From Limnomonas spitsbergensis (taxonomy: Eukaryota > Chlorophyta > Chlorophyceae > Chlamydomonadales): 64,000 nucleotides of DNA. Positions 11,001 through 19,700 of this stretch are shown here, piece by piece. The stretch lies in assembly GCA_037349105.1 (NCBI GenBank), contig JAYJMM010000041.1:6136501-6200500 (forward strand). Direction: 5' to 3'. The position numbers and the translations under genes were made by a program. The notes beneath the pieces are model-generated. The model was not told the DNA's origin and did not search any database. It saw only the letters and a program-made list of their open reading frames with translations. Each line of letters opens with the position of its first letter. Position 1 is the stretch's first letter.

Positions 11001-11898
11001 GCAAGGAAAGCGAGTTTATCTCCTGTTAGTATTGAAAGCAAGGTACTGTCTTTGTTTCCTCGGCATTGTTTCCTCGGCATTGTTTCCTCGGCATTGTTTC
11101 CTCGGCATTGTTTCCTCGGCATTGTTTCCTCGGCATTAATCATTTTAAAAGCAAGGTACTGTCTTTGGGCAAAGCATCCAAATCAAGGAATTATCACTAT
11201 GCACCCAAGTCGCGCTGCGATGGTGGCAGCTGGGTCTGATTTCTGGAATAAGGATTGTGGACTTTGTCGCATTCCCGATCTGCTGTTTGAGAGGGGGCTC
11301 AGAGTTCAGGGTTTAGGTGCTTTTCCGATCTTCCGCTTAGGAGTTCAGGGATGGGGTGCATTTCCAACCTACTGTTTCGGGGGTGAAGGGTTAAGGGTTG
11401 AGGTGCATGTCCAGGGCAGCCGCTCCTGGAAAAACTGCCCCTGCCCCCAAGTGCGCGATGACGAGTCACAGAGAGTTTCAGGTGCATTTCCGAGCTGTTG
11501 TTCAGGGTTCAGGGTTTTCAGGGCGGGGGCGCGTTCCCGTTCTCCATCTGCTGTTTTGCAAGCAGCTGATAGCCAGCGGTTTTCCGGAGAGCTCGGCCCC
11601 ATCTGTGTTGACTTGAACCATTGTGTAAGGGTGCTCAGCACCGGCAAGCCTGGTGTGGCTCGTATCACTCTGGTTTCCCCAGGCATCGGCAGATTTGTGA
11701 TCACATGTCACTCCTTTGCGAGTACAGGTCACACTTCAGCCGTACACAAGAACCGAGGAGCCGGAGGTCGCGTCCACGTTGTCCGCGGCGGGGCTGACGA
11801 TCATCGAGGACGGTGCATCAGCGGAAGTCATCCTGGACTGGAAGGGCGACCCCATGAAGATCAATCCAAACGACAAGCTGCCTTTCAAATTCCTTTAG
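5021..11898 (+). CDS. Unrecognised 177-residue protein, four exons
   Basis: Exons: 5021-5140, 8897-8958, 10769-10961 and 11740-11898 (stop TAG). All introns are GT-AG and phases match exactly (0, 2, 0), giving one continuous 177-residue frame. It starts MDATALLQEWVRDVGSKAG, passes SLSDWEDFLNSIPF at the exon 2-3 join, has KWEVFRVVPVELELL followed by an Ala/Ser-rich linker, and ends INPNDKLPFKFL. The WEDFLNSIPFKEHKAWSQRV stretch across introns reads like a conserved helical core. I do not recognise the family and assign no function. There is no signal peptide or membrane segment. Every internal junction is flanked by tandem copies of itself: exon 1 donor, exon 2 acceptor, exon 2 donor and exon 3 acceptor. 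Convergent with the next gene; stop codons are about 200 bases apart. Confidence 0.75.
5090..6337. repeat. 119-bp tandem array carrying the exon 1 end and donor, about 11 copies
   Basis: The first copy is the real exon 1 end (GGCTCCATCGGCGTGCCAGA...AGGCTAGAG|GTCAGT). It is followed by about ten 119-bp units, each with the same exon tail (CATCGGCGTGCCTGAGTCCA), a changed donor (AGGCTAGGGGTTAGT), a GT-rich stretch and TTTCAGCTACATC. Units are more than 95% alike by eye, so expansion is recent. Open frames in these units are shadows. Confidence 0.9.
6338..8387. other. Intron 1 body of the 177-residue gene
   Basis: No exon was recognised here. It holds CAGCTACATT-type degenerate repeats (6340-6470), a CCCCAG run (6650-6690), repeated GAGGTGGTAGA/CATCAGCCGC blocks (7090-7370), and degenerate telomere-like CCCTAAA/CCCTGAA/CCCTCAA motifs (6850-6905, 7800-7860). 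At 7975-8165 a roughly 55-base unit (CTAGCACGCCCACCTCACAG) recurs four times, separated by such motifs. Confidence 0.6.
8388..8935. repeat. ~112-bp tandem copies of the exon 2 acceptor, five copies
   Basis: The acceptor and first 30 or so bases of exon 2 (TACAG|CTGGAGGTCAGCTTCCCC) occur at about 8447, 8558, 8670, 8782 and 8896. Only the last continues into GACTGGGAGGACTTCC and so into the full exon 2. The others run into GGATCCAACCGGGATTGTCC and back into a C-rich pyrimidine tract. All retain an intact acceptor, so cryptic splicing is possible. Confidence 0.85.
8940..9115. repeat. Copies of the exon 2 donor, three
   Basis: CTGAACAGCATCCCCTTTAA|GTGAGT (real donor, 8959) is followed by CTGAACAGCATCCTCTTCAA|GTAAGT near 8992-9016 and a weaker CTGAATAGCATGCCCTCCGA copy near 9061-9085, with CCCTGAA/CCCTAAA motifs between. 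The second copy still has a good donor. Confidence 0.7.
9116..10315. other. Intron 2 body of the 177-residue gene
   Basis: No exon found. An AT-richer stretch at 9120-9600 may be an old inserted element (not identified). A weak copy of the exon 3 acceptor block (AGAGGGTGGCGTACATGGTG) sits at about 9930-9955. Confidence 0.4.
10316..10768. repeat. ~150-bp tandem copies of the exon 3 acceptor, three plus the real one
   Basis: Copies of CTGGAGCCAGAGGGTGGCGT and the following CCATGGTGACCAACAACGAC lie near 10350, 10497 and 10648 before the real exon 3 at 10769. Each diverges after the first 45 exon bases into GAAGGATCTGACTTAGCTGA and AGCTGAAATGT-type sequence. Similarity falls with distance from the real exon. 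Confidence 0.8.
11055..11141. repeat. 15-bp tandem repeat, six units, in intron 3
   Basis: Six units of TTTCCTCGGCATTGT in the last intron of the 177-residue gene, flanked by a direct copy of AGCAAGGTACTGTCTTTG (about 11037 and 11150). The open frame reading through it is not a gene. Confidence 0.9.
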
Positions 11899-12105
11899 GG
11901 TTTCGAGTTTGAGAGTTTAAGTTTGAGGTTTGAGGGTTCAGGTCTTGAGGGTTCAGGGTTTAGGAGGGGGTCTGCGGGGGACGGTGATTAGTGGAAAGAA
12001 AAGATATAACCTGCCCCAACGGGTGTGAGTCATAGTTCCCCCTGAAGATTTCCATGACGCGATAAGTATGCTCTGAGTGATGCCCTGACTTATTAAGTTT
12101 TGAGT

Positions 12106-15100
12106 TTAATACCTCCCTTGTGGGGATACCGGTAGTGTAAAGCGTCGAAATCCAGAAACTCCAGTCATCGATGCCCCCGTCAAGACTCCGCGAATCGAAC
12201 AATGACCGCCGTAGCGACGCGCTTCTATATGTTTCTGACCACTGTGTAGCTCCCCTCCCGCACGTGTGTGTGTGTGTGGGGGGGTATTCCCCCCCTTGCC
12301 CTTGGCTTGCCCTGGAGTTGTTAATAACAGTGCATAGGGAATAACCCCCTGGGGTAGTTAATAACAGTGCATAGGGAATAACCCCCTGGGGTAGTTAATA
12401 ACAGTGCATAGGGAATAACCCCCTGGGACAGTTTATAACAGTGCATAGGGAATAACCCCCTGGGACAGTTTATAACAGTGCATAGGGAATAACCCCCTGA
12501 GACAGTTAATAACAGTGCATAGGGAATAACCCCCTGGGACAGTTAATAACAGTGCATAGGGAATAACCCCCTGGGACAGTTAATAACAGTGCATAGGGAA
12601 TAACCCCCTGGGACAGTTTATAACAGTGCATAGGGAATAACCCCCTGGGACAGTTTATAACAGTGCATAGGGAATAACCCCCTGAGACAGTTTATAACAG
12701 TGCATAGGGAATAAACCCCTGGGACAGTTAATAACAGTGCATAGGGAATAACCCCCTGGGACAGTTTATAACAGTGCATAGGGAATAACCCCCTGAGACA
12801 GTTAATAACAGTGCATAGGGAATAACCCCCTGAGACAGTTTATAACAGTGCATAGGGAATAACCCCCTGAGACAGTTAATAACAGTGCATAGGGAATAAC
12901 CCCCTGGGACAGTTAATAACAGTGCATAGGGAATAACCCCCTGGGACAGTTTATAACAGTGCATAGGGAATAACCCCCTGAGACAGTTAATAACAGTGCA
13001 TAGGGAATAACCCCCTGAGACAGTTTATAACAGTGCATAGGGAATAACCCCCTGAGACAGTTAATAACAGTGCATAGGGAATAACCCCCTGGGACAGTTT
13101 ATAACAGTGCATAGGAAATAACCCCCTGAGACAGTTTATAACAGTGCATAGGGAATAACCCCCTGAGACAGTTTATGACAGTGCATAGGGAATAACCCCC
13201 TGAGACAGTTAATAACAGTGCATAGGGAATAACCCCCTGGGACAGTTAATAACAGTGCATAGGGAATAACCCCCTGAGACAGTTAATAACAGTGCATAGG
13301 GAATAACCCCCTGAGACAGTTAATAACTGTGCATAGGGAATAACCCCCTGGGACAGTTAATAACAGTGCATAGGGAATAACCCCCTGGGACAGTTAATAA
13401 CAGTGCATAGGGAATAACCCCCTGAGACAGTTTATAACAGTGCATAGGGAATAACCCCCTGGGACAGTTAATAACAGTGCATAGGGAATAACCCCCTGGG
13501 ACAGTTAATAACAGTGCATAGGGAATAACCCCCTGGGACAGTTTATAACAGTGCATAGGGAATAACCCCCTGGGACAATTAATAACAGTGCATAGGGAAT
13601 AACCCCCTGAGACAGTTTATAACAGTGCATAGGGAATAACCCCCTGGGACAGTTAATAACAGTGCATAGGGAATAACCCCCTGAGACAGTTTATAACAGT
13701 GCATAGGGAATAACCCCCTGAGACAGTTGATAACAGTGCATAGGGAATAACCCCCTGGGACAGTTTATAACAGTGCATAGGGAATAACCCCCTGAGACAG
13801 TTAATAACAGTGCATAGGGAATAACCCCCTGGGACAGTTAATAACAGTGCATAGGGAATAACCCCCTGGGACAGTTAATAACAGTGCATAGGGAATAACC
13901 CCCTGAGACAGTTTATAACAGTGCATAGGGAATATAACCCCTTCAAGCAGTTTATAATCCCTGTCGAGCCCCACAGCGTTCTTACTGGGCTATGCCTAAC
14001 AACAGCGACTGCCTCCTGCTGGCTGCACACCTCGAGCATCATGCCCGGAGGCATATTCGTATTCAAGTTTTGAATAAGAGCATCAGGGCGACCTGTCTTC
14101 ACCACCTAACTATCTACAAAATTGCAGCAACAACTGACCAACATGTAAACAACATGACCAACATGTAAACAACATGACCAACATGTAAACAACATGAACA
14201 ACACGCACTGGTTGGATGTGCTGTATTTAAAACACAAATTCAGCTAGCCCAAGGGCTAAATTCACATGGATCATCCAGCTAGGTCAGCCGTAAACTAAAA
14301 CGGGAAATACACAAACAGTACCACGGTCCACCTGGTGAGACCAATCCACCCAGCTCACCACAATAAGCCCATACATCGGATTCATCAACATCGGGTTCGA
14401 CCCTCTCGTAACTGGTTCATTCCACTGTAAGCAGCCTTGTTCCCAACGAGGGGCTGCCCTTCAGACACCCTGGCAAAAAGCCCTGCACCGCCACCATCAG
14501 CCACCGCCGCCGCAGGAGCTGCGGCGGAGGGGGCGTCTGCAGCGCTCCCTGACGGTTGGATGGACTGGAACGATGCCTACACCGGGACTTCTGCCTCTGG
14601 TTCTCTCCTTGAGGGGTCGGCCTGGCTGGCCTCGCCACTCTCCGGCGCACCTCCAGGTCTGTGTCCGCCCAGGGGCTTGCCTGCAGCGGTCTTCGATTGA
14701 GGCATGGCCGCTGCTGATACCTGAAAGCATGGTCATGGGAGGGTAGTACGGCTTCAGGAGCAGCAGCAGCAGTAGCAGCCTTAGGTTTCAGGGATAAGGC
14801 ACCCAGTCTGGGGCTCTGACACTGTAATAGGGACCCCAGCGAATGCGATACAGTCTTTTTCAAGTCTAAAGTAGCATTCTGATTGGAAAATTGCAACAAA
14901 TTTGTGGCACTTTTGTTCAGGCATGGACACTGCTGATACCAGCAAGCAACGTCAGGGGGCAGCATAGCACGGCTTGAGAACCTCACAACTGTGCAATGCT
15001 GCACTTCATGGGTTCCACAATGCCCATGCTACCCCACTTGCCCCGAGTATTTCACTTGTGTTTGATCCCCTCCCCCCCCCTGCCCCTGCCCGTACCTTCA

Positions 15101-16515
15101 GCATCCCCCACCGCCCCTGCCCCTGCCCCCCCCTCCTGCCCTGACATGCAGCCTCCCCCCCCTGCCCCCTGCCCTTGACCCCAGCCCCCCCTGCCCCTTC
15201 CTGCTCCTCAAGCCCTCACCTTCAGCGCAGCCACCGTGTAACAGTGATGTCCGACGTGTGTGAGCACTGTGGACAGCGTGCATTCATTGCGCTTCCCACT
15301 CATGGATTTGCTGATGGCGTCTGACGTACTCCTCTTGCTTAAATCCCAAGAGGAGTACCTGCAGCACAAACTCAACCCAGGGGGGAATACAAGTGTTTAG
15401 GTTTCAGGGTTAATATATTGTGGCATTGGCAGTCATGGGTGAGAAAAACACACGGCTCTCATGCACTCATGACCTACCATGTTCTGCATAACTTCCATAC
15501 CAAAGTTCGCTCTGTTGATTACATCATGTTCCTAAAGCCAGGGGGGTCTTGACGATTTCAAACTATTATTATTGGATGATAAAACAAGACCAATTGCCTC
15601 AATATGGCCCCAAATTCCTGAAAGCTTTAGCCTTCCAGCCATTCAGGTGGATTTCACAATATGATAGGGGACAAAGGGGGGAGCTCAGAAAGCTGTAGGC
15701 CGGGCACAAGGGAGGTATTCAGACGTGTTCCGGTGACAGCAGCGCGGATGAGCTCACCTCAGTGTAGCAGCCCTCCTCATGACATCGCCTGCTTTGAGGC
15801 CCTCTGGACCCGAGTGGCACAGCGTCTGCAAGGCAGCAAGAACATACAGACTGCTCAGATCAAGTGATCAACACAGGCAGCATAGAGATAAATGCGCTCC
15901 GAGCAAGTTATCAATGCAGGCAGCCTCATCGGGACCTCAGTTGGTGAAACGCTAATACCAAATTTCCGCCTGACCTCCTCTCCAGGACTTTGAATCGGTG
16001 TAACGCCGGTGCCCAATTTACCCTACCTCCTCCCCTGCTCCCCCACTGCTCCTTGTCTCGTTCTCGACTGACTGGTTGTCTTTCCATTTCAAAACGTCTC
16101 AGAAGTGTTCCTTTTTTTATTACGAGACCACCATCGTCAGGCTGCCCCACTGTCGCCAAAAGCCTGATTGGTGCCAAACCAAGATTGGAACACGGCTGCC
16201 AGCACAAGCAGCATTGCTGTCCACACTCATGGGGACTCAAAGGCTGGTATGTAGCAGAATCACAAGGGGGGGAAACTGACCGCATGGTATTTTCAAAAAT
16301 GCTTTGAGTGGATGTGTTGATGCTGGAACAGCAAACCATTTAGGCGAGGACAGCCATTCAGGCATTCATGCGAGCACGAGACAATGTTGAGGGCCATGCA
16401 GGGACTCCTTTGTGACCAATACTCTAGCAGGGTGATCTTGTGCATCCCCCCTTCACTCCCGCCCGCTTTTTCTCAGCCACCACCTGGCTGCTCTTAAACG
16501 CCACAGACGAGGCAT
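12106..16515 (-). CDS. Unrecognised 300-residue protein with Arg-rich N-terminus, eight exons
   Basis: Exons right to left: 16515-16457, 16163-15959, 15825-15758, 15337-15220, 14720-14651, 14548-14469, 14105-13939, 12241-12106 (stop TAA). Phases match at every join (2, 0, 2, 0, 1, 0, 2), giving 300 residues. The start MPRLWRLRAARWWLRKSGR is basic and free of acids, as in organelle-targeting presequences (inference). Later stretches include GGLVIKKGTLLRRFEMERQ, NECTLSTVLTHVGHHC and MPPGMMLEVCSQQEAVAVV. I do not recognise the family. The 5' six exons are well supported; the exon 6 donor (CCAGG|GTGTCT) and the last two exons are less certain, since an alternative frame in the last exon is also open. 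The intron before the last exon contains the 37-bp array. Confidence 0.55.
12310..13938. repeat. 37-bp minisatellite, about 44 units
   Basis: Tandem units of TAATAACAGTGCATAGGGAA followed by TAACCCCCTGGGACAGT, with two frequent alternatives (GGGACAG/GAGACAG and TTAATAAC/TTTATAAC). It lies between the seventh and eighth proposed exons of the minus-strand gene at 12106-16515. Frames across it are artefacts. Confidence 0.95.
14150..14200. repeat. Short tandem repeat AACATGACCAACATGTAAAC
   Basis: Three to four units of roughly 17-18 bases (ACCAACATGTAAACAACATG) at 14141-14198, in an intron of the minus-strand gene. Confidence 0.8.
14700..14995. repeat. Duplicated acceptor of the fifth exon of the 300-residue gene
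   Basis: On the minus strand the exon start GTATCAGCAGCGGCCATGCC (from 14720) recurs at about 14955-14920 as GGTATCAGCAGTGTCCATGC, with matching upstream intron (GCATGGTCATGGGAGGGTAG-like). The copy has lost the reading frame. Confidence 0.65.
15065..15215. repeat. C-rich CCCTGC/CCCCCC low-complexity tract
   Basis: Degenerate tandem CCCTGCCC units in the intron between the fourth and fifth exons of the 300-residue gene. G-rich on the transcribed RNA, so it could fold as a G-quadruplex (inference). Confidence 0.8.
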
Positions 16516-16725
16516 GTTACAAAGTCAGCCCATGCCAGACCTAGGGTTCCCGGGGGACACGATGTAATGTGAGACAATCTGCTCAACAGTAAACAGTATA
16601 AGTCTTAATAACTGTGGACATTTTCATAATGAAGCCGGCCGGCACGACAGTAAATTAAAATCACCGCTCAACACTGAGGGCACCCCATGAGATGCCCCTC
16701 AGCCAGACTCCACTCAGCACACAGC

Positions 16726-19700
16726 TCATCTGAACACAACGCGATGCAGCAAAACATTTTCCCATTCAGACTCCCCTCGAACAGCCACCTTGTAGATAGC
16801 ACGATGCATTAGCTTACGTCTCCCCTTGGAGTCCCTCATGATCTTATCCAGGTCGGATCTCACGTCTTTTCCATCGGCTCCGAAGCTGACAGCAGCCTAC
16901 AGGGTGGTGATACAGGCTCAAGGTGGGTTGAAATGCAGGGCATGGTCCTCATGCTCAATAGGACTGTGACTGTGTGTGCGCCTCTGTAGCCATGGCATGC
17001 GAACACTGTCTAGAGGGTGCTCGCGAAAGGGGTTCATCATTATCTCTGTCTCAAAGGCCTTCCAACGCTTGTCAGATCATGTACAAATTTATAAACCGCA
17101 ACCACACCTCCCCCCTCCCTCTACCCACTGCAACCACACTTGCCCTCCTCCCTCTAACCACCGCAACCACACTTGCCCTCCTCCCTCTACCCACCGCAAC
17201 CACACTTGCCCTCCTCCCTCTACCCACCGCAACCACACTTGCCGTCCTCCCTCTACCCACCGCAACCACACTTGCCCTCCTCCCTCTACCCACCGCAACC
17301 ACACTTGCCCTCCTCCCTCTACCCACCGCAACCACACTTGCCGTCCCCCCTCTACCCACCGCAACCACACTTGCCCTCCTCCCTCTACCCACCGCAACCA
17401 CACTTGCCCTCCCCCCTCTACCCACCGCAACCACACTTGCCGTCCCCCCTCTACCCACCGCAACCACACTTGCCCTCCTCCCTCTACCCACCGCAACCAC
17501 ACTTGCCCTCCTCCCTCTACCCACCGCAACCACACTTGCCGTCCCCCCTCTACCCACCGAAACCACACTTGTTCCCTCCCTCTACCCACCGCAACCACAC
17601 TTGCCGTCCCCCCTCTACCCACCGCAACCACACTTGCCCTCCTCCCTCTACCCACCGCAACCACACTTGCCCTCCTCCCTCTACCCACCGCAACCACACT
17701 TGCCGTCCCCCCTCTACCCACCGCAACCACACTTGCCGTCCCCCCTCTACCCACCGCAACCACACTTGCCCTCCTCCCTCTACCCACCGCAACCACACTT
17801 GCCCTCCCCCCTCTACCCACCGCAACCACACTTGCCGTCCCCCCTCTACCCACCGCAACCACACTTGCCCTCCTCCCTCTACCCACCGCAACCACACTTG
17901 CCCTCCTCCCTCTACCCACCGCAACCACACTTGCCGTCCCCCCTCTACCCACCGAAACCACACTTGTTCCCTCCCTCTACCCACCGCAACCACACTTGCC
18001 GTCCCCCCTCTACCCACCGCAACCACACTTGCCCTCCTCCCTCTACCCACCGCAACCACACTTGCCCTCCTCCCTCTACCCACCGCAACCACACTTGCCG
18101 TCCCCCCTCTACCCACCGCAACCACACTTGCCGTCCCCCCTCTACCCACCGCAACCACACTTGCCCTCCTCCCTCTACCCACCGCAACCACACTTGCCCT
18201 CCTCCCTCTACCCACCTCAACCACACTTGCCGTCCCCCCTCTACCCACCGCAACACATTGGTCCACTTGTGCACTGTCCTCTTCAGGATAAATACTGTCC
18301 AGCGCAGCCTCCGCCGAGGCCTCAGCATCCCTACCAGCAGCCACACTCTCCTCACCTGATGAACAAGGGGGGCGGTCAGTGTTTTTTCCTTCGTGGCTCA
18401 GCAGGAGAGCTTTTGTTTCAGCGTTGATACAGCCCCCCCCAGCCTGTTGGTAGTGCTGATGTTTCAACGTCCAGCTATAAACACAGCCTTTCAGCAAAGG
18501 AGCATCGCGACAACGTCATATATTTATCAGCAAGAAACAAAACATGATAGGTCTCCAAAAGCCTCTGTCATGCAGAATCGCGGCGACGCATCTGTAGTTA
18601 CAGAGAAGAGGGTGAGGGCTTACGATCATATCCCTTCAGTACGGTAGGCCAGGCTTGAATCCATGGTCCTCCAGTTGCGGGTGATATCAGGAACACACAT
18701 TTCAAAGATAAATAACCTCTGGCTACAAATACAAATACCCTCATGTGCAATTTTGGTGGAGCTTTTAAGAAAACAAAAATCTGTCGAATCAATGGAGATT
18801 CGACGTCAGAAGTTGAACTCAGTAACTCACCAGCAGCGGTGAACGGCGCCCCTCCTGAGGCTGACGGCCAGCCATCATTGTTCAAGGCTCTTTTCGAAGA
18901 CTTGATCGCAGGCGTTGTGGCAACATACTTAAAGGAAGCTACAAAGTGCAAAACACACACACACGAGAGAAATGGAAATCTGGATGGCCCGAGGTGCACA
19001 AGGAAATTCCCGGTGACATGAAAGGCTGTGCAGGTCCTTATGCTCTGAACCCTTATCTTAAATGCCTAAAAGATGAACAAAGGCAAAGCAATGAACCTTG
19101 AACCCACGAGTAGGTGGAGGTATGGTTCGTATATTTTAAACTCTCAAACCACATTTCAGTCACAGATAGAGGCCAAGTGAGGTCCTGGGAATGGTCCTCT
19201 TTTCCTTGTCACAGACAGGACAACACCAGATTGCGCTGTAGATGGGTGATGTGGGAGTTCAGTTGGGTGATGCAAGCGTTTTGGGTGGCTGCTGCCCCTT
19301 AGGAAAGTATAAACATTCCTGAGGAGCCTTTCCGAGCAGCGCAGACGTCAAGGTCACTCACAGGCCTCCCTTTTTAGTGTGAAGGGTCGATCATTCAGGA
19401 GGGACCTAGTTACCTGCTACGGCATTTGAAGCCGGGAAGAGGCGGGCCACCAGCGAAGGCCTTGCCGCAGCCTCAGCCGCGCGCGTAAACGCAGCGGGAG
19501 AAGACGCGCCTGGCACTGCAGCTGCGCCTTCTTTGACAAGGGCACACAGCACATGCCACACGGGTCGTCCAGCAACCTCAACAGCCAGCTCCTGTCCACA
19601 GGTTGGGTGTTGTAAGTATGAGTGCATGCCCCCTGCATTTAGGGTTTAGGATTAACCCAACTGGGTGTTGTGAGTATCAGTGCATGCCGTTGGGATCAGG

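Noticed and set aside
11052..11912. 286-codon plus-strand frame
   Set aside because: Made of a 15-bp repeat, intron sequence and an out-of-frame reading of the real last exon at 11740-11898.
12300..13945. Possible CRISPR array (regular short repeats)
   Set aside because: No unique spacers between repeats, repeat follows repeat directly, no cas genes, and the context is eukaryotic.
14577..14579. In-frame TAG between two good minus-strand coding stretches, suggesting stop readthrough, an alternative genetic code or an 18-base intron
   Set aside because: A normal intron with a strong GAG|GTGCGC donor at 14650 and CGTCAG acceptor before 14548 removes the stop and keeps phase.
16974..18497. Long frames (up to 483 codons) on both strands over the 33-bp array
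   Set aside because: Array periodicity; only the part at 18249-18355 on the minus strand is taken as an exon.
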